A stretch of DNA of 64,000 nt from contig CAZOAJ010000012.1 in the NCBI GenBank assembly GCA_964577935.1, forward strand, positions 3,274 to 67,273, read 5' to 3'. This document shows, in pieces, positions 26,863-34,852 of this stretch (positions are counted from its first letter, which is position 1; each line of letters opens with the position of its first letter). Under the pieces are notes generated by a model. That model saw only the letters and a list, made by a program, of their open reading frames with translations, made no database searches and had not been told where the DNA came from. The position numbers and the translations under genes were made by a program. The DNA comes from JABDGV01 sp964577935. GTDB taxonomy: Bacteria > Chlamydiota > Chlamydiia > Chlamydiales > FEN-1388.

Positions 26863-27300
26863 TTATTTAATAAACAGTTTGGCTTGAGCATAGCAGGCCT
26901 CGGCTTCAATTTCACGATGAAGCTTAGATAAACAGAGCGCGCACCACACAAGCGTTTTAGGCTTCAGACTCGATTCACTCCCTGTTTTGTGAAAGAGAGA
27001 GCAAAAAAGATTCAAAGCCTCTTGGTATTTTCCTGTCTGATACCAAATTGCAGCTAAGTAAAAGCTATAGGTTATGTTGTCAGGTGAAAGTGTGAGGAGT
27101 TCTAAAAATGCATTTTCGGCTGCAGAAAAGCATTCTTGTTGAAAGAGCGATAGAGCTTTGCTAAAGAGAGAGTCTGTCTTGATCGAAAGTTCTTGATTAA
27201 GCGTATGAAAATCAGTAAAGAGAGAAAGAAGCTGATTGCTACGGTCTAATGATGAGTTGTTCATTAACGAATTTGAAGAAACTGACACAACTGCATTCAT
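26863..27300 (-). CDS. small TPR protein, possible type III secretion chaperone (SycD/LcrH-like)
   Basis: 145 residues with about three TPR helix pairs (for example FSKALSLFQQECFSAAENAF, YSFYLAAIWYQTGKYQEALN, TLVWCALCLSKLHREIEAEAC). The N-terminal 40 residues are helical and Ser/Asn-rich. Size and TPR number match class II type III chaperones, but a generic TPR scaffold is not excluded. It precedes the 900-residue glycosyltransferase by 21 bp in the same operon and shares an AT-rich divergent promoter region with the deacetylase gene at 27361. Confidence 0.6.
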   Translation of the reverse strand: MNAVVSVSSNSLMNNSSLDRSNQLLSLFTDFHTLNQELSIKTDSLFSKALSLFQQECFSAAENAFLELLTLSPDNITYSFYLAAIWYQTGKYQEALNLFCSLFHKTGSESSLKPKTLVWCALCLSKLHREIEAEACYAQAKLFIK

Positions 27301-27360
27301 ATGATTACATTAAATTTTTAATATTAATTCCCATCCATTGTAATGTTTTTTTATTAAGAA

Positions 27361-28335
27361 ATGAATAAGTTTGTTAGAAAAAAATTTAAACCGGCGATTG
27401 TTTGGAACTCGAAATATGCACAACATGCAGAGTTAATGAGTCATCCAGAGAAATCAAGTCGGGTTGAAGCGGTGTTAAAGTCTCTCGCAAGTGAGGGGCT
27501 TTTATCTTTAGAAAATGGCATACAAATTTATCGAAGCCAGCCTGCAGAAATTGTCCTTTGTCATGATGCAAGGTATGTAGAGCTTGTAAAGCAATTTTGC
27601 TCTCAATTGGGTGATAATGAGATATCTTTTTTGCCTACAGGCGATAGTTTAGTTTGTAGAGAGAGTTTTCAAATAGGACAAGATGCGGTCTCTGCGGTCA
27701 CCTTAGCTATAGATCTTGTCTTTCAAGGTGAATATCCTTCAGCTTTTGCCGTTATCAGGCCACCAGGGCATCATGCTGAGTCTTGTCGAGGGATGGGTTT
27801 TTGTCTCTTTAACAATGTGGCAATTGGTGCTCGGATAGCTCAAAAAAAATGGGGGGTTAAAAAGGTGTCGATCATAGATTGGGATCTGCACCACGGCAAC
27901 GGAACTCATGAAATTTTTCTTCATGATGAGAGTGTTCAGTACATTAGTACACATCAAAGAGGTATCTATCCAGGAACAGGAGAGTATGAATGTCGAGGCC
28001 TCAATGGAGAGCGATTAATTTCCGTTCCAATTGATCCAGGGCTTGGAAGTCGGAGCGATTTAATGGATTTTTATTCTTGCGAAGTGCCTCGTCTCCTTAT
28101 GGAATTTTCTCCGAGCCTGATCTTGATCTCTTGTGGTTTTGATGCGCACGAGCGGGATCCTCTCGGATCACTTTCCCTAAAAAGCGAAGATTATGGAGAG
28201 CTGACAAAAATAGTCACTCGTGTTGCTCAGGAAATAGGATCCTGTAAGGTTATTTCAGCTCTTGAGGGAGGGTATGACATTCAGGCTCTTTCGGAGTCAT
28301 CGATTTTTCATGTGAAAAATTTACCTCATTTTTAA
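27361..28335 (+). CDS. histone deacetylase/acetoin-utilisation family amidohydrolase
   Basis: 324 residues. Zinc-dependent deacetylase fold. HPEKSSRVEAV near the N-terminus, the catalytic histidine pair in RPPGHHAE (136-138), the zinc ligands in IDWDLHHGNGT (Asp175, His177), STHQRGIYPGTG and SCGFDAHERDPLG, then ALEGGYD near the end. These residues are all intact, so it should be an active class II-like deacetylase of proteins or polyamines. Divergent from the TPR-GT28 operon. Bacterial enzymes of this family usually act on acetyl-polyamine or acetoin-related substrates; a role in host chromatin is speculative. Confidence 0.9.
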   Translation: MNKFVRKKFKPAIVWNSKYAQHAELMSHPEKSSRVEAVLKSLASEGLLSLENGIQIYRSQPAEIVLCHDARYVELVKQFCSQLGDNEISFLPTGDSLVCRESFQIGQDAVSAVTLAIDLVFQGEYPSAFAVIRPPGHHAESCRGMGFCLFNNVAIGARIAQKKWGVKKVSIIDWDLHHGNGTHEIFLHDESVQYISTHQRGIYPGTGEYECRGLNGERLISVPIDPGLGSRSDLMDFYSCEVPRLLMEFSPSLILISCGFDAHERDPLGSLSLKSEDYGELTKIVTRVAQEIGSCKVISALEGGYDIQALSESSIFHVKNLPHF

Positions 28336-28417
28336 GATCGTATAGAGGAAAATTGAAGGCATTTTTCAAGATTTAGTAGTCTGTGTATAGTTAGATAAAA
28401 TATGAAGGTGTTGATTT

Positions 28418-29329
28418 ATGGGATCTATTGCGCGGCGAGTCCTTCTCTTTATAGCTGTCAATGCATTGGTTTTGATATCTATCTCGATAGTTTTGAATAT
28501 ATTGAATGTGAAGCCCTATCTGACTCAGTCAGGTATTGATGTCGAGTCGCTTTTGATTTTTTGCTTAGTTTGGGGTTTTTGCGGAGCTTTTATTTCGTTG
28601 ATGCTCTCACGGCTTATGGCGAAGTGGATGATGGGAGTACAGGTTATCGATCCCGACACTACGGATACAAGTGAGAAAAAGCTTTTGCAAATGGTATATA
28701 GTCTTGCGCAGCGTGCTGGGCTTCCAAAGATGCCTGAGGTGGGAATTTATGACTCAAAAGAAGTAAACGCTTTCGCTACTGGGCCTACGAAATCACGAGC
28801 TCTTGTTGCCGTCTCTTCTGGTCTTTTACAACGAATGAATAGCCAAGAGGTCGAGGGAGTATTATCTCATGAGGTTGCCCACATTGCAAACGGTGATATG
28901 GTTACAATGACCTTGGTTCAGGGGGTTGTTAACGCATTTGTTATGTTCTTTGCCCGCTTGCTTGCTTTTGTGGTGTTGCGCCTTGGAAAAAGTCGTGAAG
29001 ATAGTAGTTCGATTCCTTCGCCATTTCTCTATAACGTTCTTGTATTTGTATTTGAAATATTCTTCATGATTTTGGGCGCTTTGGTAATAGCTGGGTATTC
29101 AAGATTCAGAGAATATCGAGCAGATGAGGGTGGAGCTCGACTTTCAAGCAGGGAAAAAATGATCGGTGCTTTGAAGGGACTTGAACGTTGCATCAATATC
29201 GATGATCCTCGTTCCGATAACCAATCTTTCCAGGCTTTTAAAATATCCAATAAAAGATCCTATTTACACCTTTTTTCTTCGCATCCTCCACTTGACAAGA
29301 GAATAGAAAGATTAGAAAGTGGTCGGTGA
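28418..29329 (+). CDS. htpX: membrane protease HtpX
   Basis: 303 residues. Zinc metalloprotease for quality control of membrane proteins. Two N-terminal membrane helices (about 8-28 and 43-65), the zinc motif HEVAH in EGVLSHEVAHIANGDMV, two further helices and the downstream glutamate in YRADEGGA. SSHPPLDKRIERL closes the family pattern. Followed 20 bp later by the adenylate-kinase-like gene with its own Shine-Dalgarno. Confidence 0.95.
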   Translation: MGSIARRVLLFIAVNALVLISISIVLNILNVKPYLTQSGIDVESLLIFCLVWGFCGAFISLMLSRLMAKWMMGVQVIDPDTTDTSEKKLLQMVYSLAQRAGLPKMPEVGIYDSKEVNAFATGPTKSRALVAVSSGLLQRMNSQEVEGVLSHEVAHIANGDMVTMTLVQGVVNAFVMFFARLLAFVVLRLGKSREDSSSIPSPFLYNVLVFVFEIFFMILGALVIAGYSRFREYRADEGGARLSSREKMIGALKGLERCINIDDPRSDNQSFQAFKISNKRSYLHLFSSHPPLDKRIERLESGR

Positions 29330-29349
29330 TGGAGTAGGAGGGTATAATT

Positions 29350-30189
29350 ATGTCTGCTCTTCCATGTAGCCATCGTAAGCTATTTGAACATCTGCGTAAG
29401 GGGGGGCTCCTCTTCGCTCTTTTTATCTCTCAAGTAATCACTCACGTTCCTTGCTATTCAAGTGAAGTGGATCAAGACTTGGGAAGCGCTCGAATTAAGC
29501 CGTGCGTTCTCCTTTTTTCAGGACCTCCTGGATCTGGCAGAGCGAAATTAATAGTTCGTGTGCACACAACCTTTTCGATTCCTCATATTTCATCTGCAGA
29601 TCTCGTTATGGAACATATCCACGACGATACGATCCTTGGTGAAATGGCTCGAGAGCAATCGGCAAAAGGATGTTGCTTTTCTGATGATTTCTTTTTCAGC
29701 GCTCTCTTTGAGAGGATCGGAAAGGGGGGGTGTCAGGGAGGTTTTATATTGGATGGTATTCCGAGAACGCTTGAGCAAGCTGAATCTTTATATGGAAAGC
29801 TATCAAAGACCTTTGATTTTCTGGCATTTCATATTGATGTTCCTGATCAATGGTTGATTGAGCGTGTTGAAGGAAGATTGTTTTGCCCAGAATGTGGGCG
29901 TGTTTGTGTTGAAGAGAAAAACGAGTCTTGCACTCTTCCCCTTTGTGATACATGTAAAGTCTCTCTTCAGAAACGAGTAGATGACGATCCTCAAGTTATT
30001 TTAGAAAAATTGAAGGCATATCGAGCCCAGATGGGGCCAATTTTACAGTTTTATGCATCTAAAAAGATTTTAGTGCTGATAAAAGGTGATCGATCCATCG
30101 AGGCGATGTTTGATGAGATTTCTTCAATTATAGAGAAAAGAACAGGCATGAAGAAATCGGTAATCTGCAGCCAGCGCCATATTCGCTAA
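29350..30189 (+). CDS. exported adenylate-kinase-like protein with altered P-loop
   Basis: 279 residues. An N-terminal signal-like segment (basic, then LLFALFISQVITHVP at 20-34) precedes an adenylate-kinase fold: GPPGSGRAK (58-66) at the P-loop, GFILDGIPRTLEQAE (about 121), a four-Cys LID zinc finger (CPECG and CDTC), QKRVDDDP and GDRSIEAMF near the end. In active enzymes the P-loop reads GxPGxGKGT; here the Walker lysine is Arg64 and the following residues are Ala-Lys. The conserved DMLR of the AMP site reads DLVM, so key substrate-binding residues also differ. It may be inactive, altered in specificity, or a regulator. It is not the housekeeping copy. Together with the signal sequence this suggests an exported nucleotide-binding protein. 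Confidence 0.8.
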   Translation: MSALPCSHRKLFEHLRKGGLLFALFISQVITHVPCYSSEVDQDLGSARIKPCVLLFSGPPGSGRAKLIVRVHTTFSIPHISSADLVMEHIHDDTILGEMAREQSAKGCCFSDDFFFSALFERIGKGGCQGGFILDGIPRTLEQAESLYGKLSKTFDFLAFHIDVPDQWLIERVEGRLFCPECGRVCVEEKNESCTLPLCDTCKVSLQKRVDDDPQVILEKLKAYRAQMGPILQFYASKKILVLIKGDRSIEAMFDEISSIIEKRTGMKKSVICSQRHIR

Positions 30190-30217
30190 GAGAGTTTTCA
30201 AAGTTCATAAGGAATTG

Positions 30218-30244
30218 AGCCGTGCAACTTGTTGTTGCACGGCT
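30218..30244. terminator. bidirectional terminator between the adk-like gene and lgt
   Basis: An 11-bp perfect stem (AGCCGTGCAAC / GTTGCACGGCT) with a 5-base loop, followed by TATTTT on the plus strand. It sits between the convergent 3' ends of the adk-like gene and lgt. Confidence 0.7.
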
Positions 30245-30254
30245 TATTTTGTAT

Positions 30255-31130
30255 CTACGATTTTTTGTAATGAGCTTTCGTTCTGAGCATGAGATATGCG
30301 CCAACAAGGATGAAAGGGATGCTTAAAATTTGGCCTATAGATATCCATGCAAAGTCCATTTCGGATTGAGATGTTTTGCAATACTCTAAAAGAAAACGGC
30401 CACTAAATATCACAAAGAGCTCAAATCCTGTTACCCTTCCAAAGACAGCTTCTTGAGAGGTTTCTGTCGTTGAGAGTTTCTTTTGGGATATCCAGGATCT
30501 AAAAATCCAGCATGAGACCGCAAAAAGCAGAAAATAGAGAAGCGCTTCATACAATTGCACTGGATGTCTTGAGCTGGAGAGGATCTCTTGTGTTTCACTC
30601 ATAGGGTGACCAAAGATAATAGCCCAAGGTAGCTGTGAGGGTGTGCCAATAATTTCTTGGTTGAAGAAATTGCCGATTCTAATGAAGCCTCCTGCGAGGG
30701 GCGTAACAAATGCAATAACATCAACAATTTCTAGGAAGGGGACATTTTGACGTTTGGAGAAGATCCAAATAGCTAAAAGCATTCCTAGTGCGCCCCCATG
30801 ACTTGCAAGTCCACCTCGCCACACCATTATAATTTCTTGAGGGTGCGCTAAGTAATAAGAGAAGTCATAAAGGAGTACATGTCCGAGGCGAGCACCCAGG
30901 AGCATGCCAAGAAAAATATACCAGGCAAGTGTGTCGAATTTTTTTTCAGATTTGAGTATTTGAATCAGAAACCGGTGGGCAATCCAGCAAGAAAGAAGGA
31001 ATCCGACTGCGAAAAAGAGGCTGTACCAGTAAATCTCAATATTGATAAGGGGAATGCGAAGAGCAACTGGTGAAGGATCCCACTGAATTGATGAAAAAAA
31101 CAAATTGTATTGAGAGAGTTTTTGCATCAT
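30255..31130 (-). CDS. lgt: prolipoprotein diacylglyceryl transferase
   Basis: 291 residues, about seven membrane segments. Lgt transfers diacylglyceryl from phosphatidylglycerol to the Cys of prolipoproteins. The signature is RIGNFFNQEIIGTPS, and GARLGHVLLYD and HPVQLYEALLYF also match. Essential for lipoprotein sorting. Lies beside tRNA-Pro on the same strand. Confidence 0.95.
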   Translation of the reverse strand: MMQKLSQYNLFFSSIQWDPSPVALRIPLINIEIYWYSLFFAVGFLLSCWIAHRFLIQILKSEKKFDTLAWYIFLGMLLGARLGHVLLYDFSYYLAHPQEIIMVWRGGLASHGGALGMLLAIWIFSKRQNVPFLEIVDVIAFVTPLAGGFIRIGNFFNQEIIGTPSQLPWAIIFGHPMSETQEILSSSRHPVQLYEALLYFLLFAVSCWIFRSWISQKKLSTTETSQEAVFGRVTGFELFVIFSGRFLLEYCKTSQSEMDFAWISIGQILSIPFILVGAYLMLRTKAHYKKS

Positions 31131-31219
31131 AGAGAAAGTATATTCCTCGACGACTTTTAGGAAGGCTTTTGTTAAAAAGTCTTTTTAACAAATCTTGGAA
31201 ACAGAGTAGGTAAAAAGTG

Positions 31220-31294
31220 TCGGAGCAGAGGGATTCGAACCCCCGACCTACTGCTCCCAAAGCAGCCGCGCTAGCCAAACTGCGCTATGCTCCG
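31220..31294 (-). tRNA. tRNA-Pro(UGG)
   Basis: Minus-strand cloverleaf with acceptor stem CGGAGCA / TGCTCCG and discriminator A at 31220. The D-loop contains GTTTGGCTAGC, the anticodon stem-loop GCTGC TTTGGGA GCAGT gives anticodon TGG with G37 (the TrmD target), and the T-loop has GGTTCGAATCC. The 3' CCA is not encoded. Cloverleaf drawn by eye; strong match. Confidence 0.95.
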
Positions 31295-31395
31295 ACGATG
31301 CCCAAGACGATATACGAGAAGCTGATTTTTGTGCAAAGAGCTTTTGTATCTTGTCTTAAATTTTATCCTAGGTTAGGGCTTAAATAGCTCCTTGC

Positions 31396-33222
31396 TTATT
31401 CCTCAAAGCCACTTTCGATTTCGATTTTTTTTAAATATTGCACTTCAAGATCTTCAAAGAGCTTTTCGATAAATTTTTCAATTCGTGAAAGCTCCTTGCT
31501 TTCCCTCTCAATATCATGCGAAAGCTTTGATTCAATGACTTTCAGGAGATTAGCTTCTGTTTTTTTGAGGAGGGCTTCGGATTCAGCTATACTCTTTTCA
31601 ATCCGCTCGATTTCTCGTTTGACAGGGCTTAATGTTTTTGATTTTTCCTGAAGAGATAAAGCCTTTTGGTGCTTACTTGATAGCGTTTTTGTCTCAGTTT
31701 CTTGCTTTATGGGGGCATCGGTCTTCCACCCCTTCTCTTTTAGGAATAGTGAATAGGAGTCGGGATAGACAAAGACCTCATCATCTTCGAAAATGACCAT
31801 TGATTCGGATATCCTTGAGAGGAGTAGTTCGCTATGCGAAACTAAAACAACAGCTCCATCAAAGGATTCAAGGGCATTTATGAGGGCTTCAATGGATTCA
31901 AGGTCTAAGTGGTTTGTAGGTTCATCCAAGAGAAGTACATTGACGGGCGTTGCCAGTATTTTGGCGAGGAGTACGCGGCTTTTTTCGCCGCCAGATAAAA
32001 CGCCTATTCTTTTTTTTGAGTCATCTTGAGTGAACATCATCGCTCCGCAGATCGCTTTAATCTGCTGATAGGCAAGGTCTGGGGCTGAAATGAGAATTTC
32101 CTCTTCGATTGTCTTTGTAGGGTCAAGACGATCGATATTTGTCTGGCCGAAATAGCCGATTTTGCATTGAGGATGATATTTAACCTTCCCTGATGTTGGC
32201 TGAAGATCTCCGAGAATTACACGTAAAAGAGTTGATTTCCCGCGGCCATTTCTTCCTGCAAAACAGAATCTAGATCCTTGAGAAAGTTGGAAGGACAGGT
32301 TGTTAAACAGCTCGCCTTTTTGGTCGTTTGAATCAGATGGTTGCGTCTTATGTGAATATCCAAATCCAACATGATTGAGCTCAATGAGGATCTGTGCTTC
32401 GATTTGATGCTGGCGAAATTCAAAATCTAAATTTGACATAGCATTGAGAGACTCAAGTTCAGGGAGTCGATCTATCATCTTTTGCTTCGATTTGGCTTGT
32501 TTTGCCTTTGAGGCCTTTGCTCCAAACCGCTGGATGAAGTTTTGAAGATGCTCTTTTTGCTTTGATGTTTTCTCGACTAATTTTTGATGCTCCTCTTCTT
32601 TTTTCAAAATATAGGTGAAGTAATCGTTGGTTTTCCCCTGAATACGAACAAGCTCTTGTCTGTGTAGTCCTATGGTATGTGTTGATATGGCGTCCAAAAA
32701 ATCACGATCATGGGAGATCGCAAGTATCTCTTTTGGCCATCGTTTTAAAAACTGGGTGAGCCATGTTATCGTTTTGATGTCGAGATAGTTTGTAGGTTCA
32801 TCAAGCAAGAGCAGGTCTGGTTCTGAAAGCAGGAGCTTAGCTAATTGAAGCCTGAGGCAGTAGCCTCCTGAAAGAGAGCTTATTGGTGCTGAGATGAGCG
32901 TGTCATCAAAGCCTAAGTTGTAGAGCATTTTAGAGGCCTTCCATTGATCATTCTCATCCAAGATATATTCGGCTTCTTCAATCGGGGATTCTTTTTTCCA
33001 TGTGGCGTGTTGAGCTAGCATCCCTATTCGATAATTTTTAGGGATATAAATCTCTCCTGCGTCAGCGCTTTCAAGTCCGGTAATGAGTCTAAAAAAGGTT
33101 GTTTTGCCTGAGCCGTTTCGTCCCAAAAGGGCGCACTTTTCACCTTTATTGAGGGAGAGGGTGAGGTTCGAAAAGAGTATTTTTCCTGAGTAGCTTTTAG
33201 AGATGGAATCAAATCGAATCAT
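31396..33222 (-). CDS. ABC-F family ATPase (Uup/EttA-like)
   Basis: 608 residues with two ABC ATPase domains in one chain and no membrane segments: GRNGSGKTTFFRL, LSGGYCLRLQLAKLL and LLLDEPTNYLD in the first; GRNGRGKSTLL, LSGGEKSRVLLAK and LLLDEPTNHLD in the second. A charged linker lies between them (residues about 220-280) and a long coiled coil closes the C-terminus (about 500-605). ABC-F proteins act on ribosomes or DNA, and the C-terminal coiled coil is like that of Uup. Subtype uncertain. Confidence 0.93.
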   Translation of the reverse strand: MIRFDSISKSYSGKILFSNLTLSLNKGEKCALLGRNGSGKTTFFRLITGLESADAGEIYIPKNYRIGMLAQHATWKKESPIEEAEYILDENDQWKASKMLYNLGFDDTLISAPISSLSGGYCLRLQLAKLLLSEPDLLLLDEPTNYLDIKTITWLTQFLKRWPKEILAISHDRDFLDAISTHTIGLHRQELVRIQGKTNDYFTYILKKEEEHQKLVEKTSKQKEHLQNFIQRFGAKASKAKQAKSKQKMIDRLPELESLNAMSNLDFEFRQHQIEAQILIELNHVGFGYSHKTQPSDSNDQKGELFNNLSFQLSQGSRFCFAGRNGRGKSTLLRVILGDLQPTSGKVKYHPQCKIGYFGQTNIDRLDPTKTIEEEILISAPDLAYQQIKAICGAMMFTQDDSKKRIGVLSGGEKSRVLLAKILATPVNVLLLDEPTNHLDLESIEALINALESFDGAVVLVSHSELLLSRISESMVIFEDDEVFVYPDSYSLFLKEKGWKTDAPIKQETETKTLSSKHQKALSLQEKSKTLSPVKREIERIEKSIAESEALLKKTEANLLKVIESKLSHDIERESKELSRIEKFIEKLFEDLEVQYLKKIEIESGFEE

Positions 33223-33271
33223 TTTTTTGTCAAATTAAAATTTATTTATTTAAAATATAAACTAATTTATA

Positions 33272-34852
33272 ATGTGTCGCAACTTAATTCTGCGAAATAG
33301 TGAGTTTGTAATCTTGATTAATAATGAATACTTGAGAAACGTTGAATGTTCCTTAGATAGCTTTCGGCTTCAAGATGAAAATATTACGTTTGAGCCTGCA
33401 TCCACATCACAAGATCTCTTAAATCGTATATCAGTAGTAATCAAAAATGCACTCCTCTTTTACTACACTCTTTGGCTTAATCTGTCAGGGTCTTGGTATT
33501 CAAAAAGTGAGAACTTGAAGCGACTTACCAACATAACAAGGCTTGTCAAAGATGAGGTCTATTCTGATATAGCGTCAATGTTTTCTTCACGGCTTTTAGC
33601 TTCTGGAAATTCGAGTAATGGATCTTATATCGCCCTAAATGCTGCGTTTATAGCTCGTTCAATGAGTGATCTTTTTGATAAGCATGCTTTATCAAATGCC
33701 AAGAATGTATGTCCCGTCAATTCAAGCAGCGTTGAATTGGTAAAAATAATTCGAGATACAACTCATCAGCTTTCAGAGACAGATGATTTTTATAACGATT
33801 CTGTGGCGGCTTGTGTTGATCAAAGGTTTCAGGCACTGCTTTCAGATCAAATACGATATTTTTCGTTTGATGTCGAGTCTCATCAAATGGTTCTTTCGAT
33901 TAAGAAAATGCAAACAGGGAAATATTCCTTAAATATTTTTAATACGGGAAAAGGCATTAATTACCATCACAAACGAAAAATGGGAATTCAAAATTGTGTG
34001 TATAGAATCCAGCTCACTGTTGCGAAAGTGGGACATGCAAAATGTCGTCAGTTTCTACAAAAGCTCTATACCGATACAGGTCCAGCTCTTTCAATAAAGG
34101 AGCTTTATACTCAAGTTCTCCCTAAAATTGGCAAAGTCGTGAAAAAGGGACCCGTGAGTGAATACGACCGTGAGCAAATAGGAAATGACTGTACGGTTCG
34201 AGTTTTGTTTGGGTGTCTCAAAGACCAGGTGAGAAAACGACGAAGCAAAGATCTCTATTTGGAATACAAGGCATTTAAACTCAGGCTTCGTATTGATTTT
34301 CTCCTTGAATTTGTTAGAAATCTTATGGCAAATGGATCGACTCGGAAGGATTTATTTTCCTTGCATGAGATTGCGGTCAAAATTCTTTCGCATAAGAATA
34401 GAAAAATTCTTTCAAATAAACTTATTGACCAGGTTCATGTTGTTAAATCAAAGTGCGAGTCGGCTTTATTTCTTCGAAAAGGGACCGACCATGATCCGTC
34501 TGAGACCTTTACCGAAACAGATCCGTTGCCTCTCTCGCCTGTGGCTCGATTAGCTGATTCTCTGACTTGCGGTGATTTTATTCATTTTCGCTCGGCGATT
34601 TCAAAAACCAAAGAGTTAGTAAACGATGAAAAGCTGGCAATTGAAAAAAAAATCGACTTATTGAGACCAATTTTAGATCTTGATATGCGTGATGTCATGG
34701 GGTTTAGATCTGTGGAGATGATTCTTGGTCTCGCTGACTTATTTCAAAGTGCCTTCAGCGCAAAGATGTCTTTGCCTAAACAGATTAAAAATTACATGAC
34801 ATGTCTGAATGGGATAATAATTGATGCAAAAATCATAAAAACAATAGGTTAA
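33272..34852 (+). CDS. hypothetical protein, possible effector
   Basis: 526 residues, no signal peptide, no membrane segment. Basic and helical in the C-terminal two-thirds. A segment of the form SLNIFNTGKGINYHHK (about 230) followed by an Asn-Asp-Cys motif (about 310, IGNDCTVRVLFG) vaguely recalls a family of large chlamydial proteins with a GxC motif, but this is memory-based and unverified. AT-rich leader upstream. It converges with the Cdc20-like gene and overlaps its stop by 4 bases. Function unknown. Confidence 0.7.
   Translation: MCRNLILRNSEFVILINNEYLRNVECSLDSFRLQDENITFEPASTSQDLLNRISVVIKNALLFYYTLWLNLSGSWYSKSENLKRLTNITRLVKDEVYSDIASMFSSRLLASGNSSNGSYIALNAAFIARSMSDLFDKHALSNAKNVCPVNSSSVELVKIIRDTTHQLSETDDFYNDSVAACVDQRFQALLSDQIRYFSFDVESHQMVLSIKKMQTGKYSLNIFNTGKGINYHHKRKMGIQNCVYRIQLTVAKVGHAKCRQFLQKLYTDTGPALSIKELYTQVLPKIGKVVKKGPVSEYDREQIGNDCTVRVLFGCLKDQVRKRRSKDLYLEYKAFKLRLRIDFLLEFVRNLMANGSTRKDLFSLHEIAVKILSHKNRKILSNKLIDQVHVVKSKCESALFLRKGTDHDPSETFTETDPLPLSPVARLADSLTCGDFIHFRSAISKTKELVNDEKLAIEKKIDLLRPILDLDMRDVMGFRSVEMILGLADLFQSAFSAKMSLPKQIKNYMTCLNGIIIDAKIIKTIG

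Noticed and set aside
29350..30189. Housekeeping adenylate kinase
   Set aside because: Altered P-loop and AMP site plus signal peptide make this unlikely to be the main enzyme; annotated as adk-like without a symbol.
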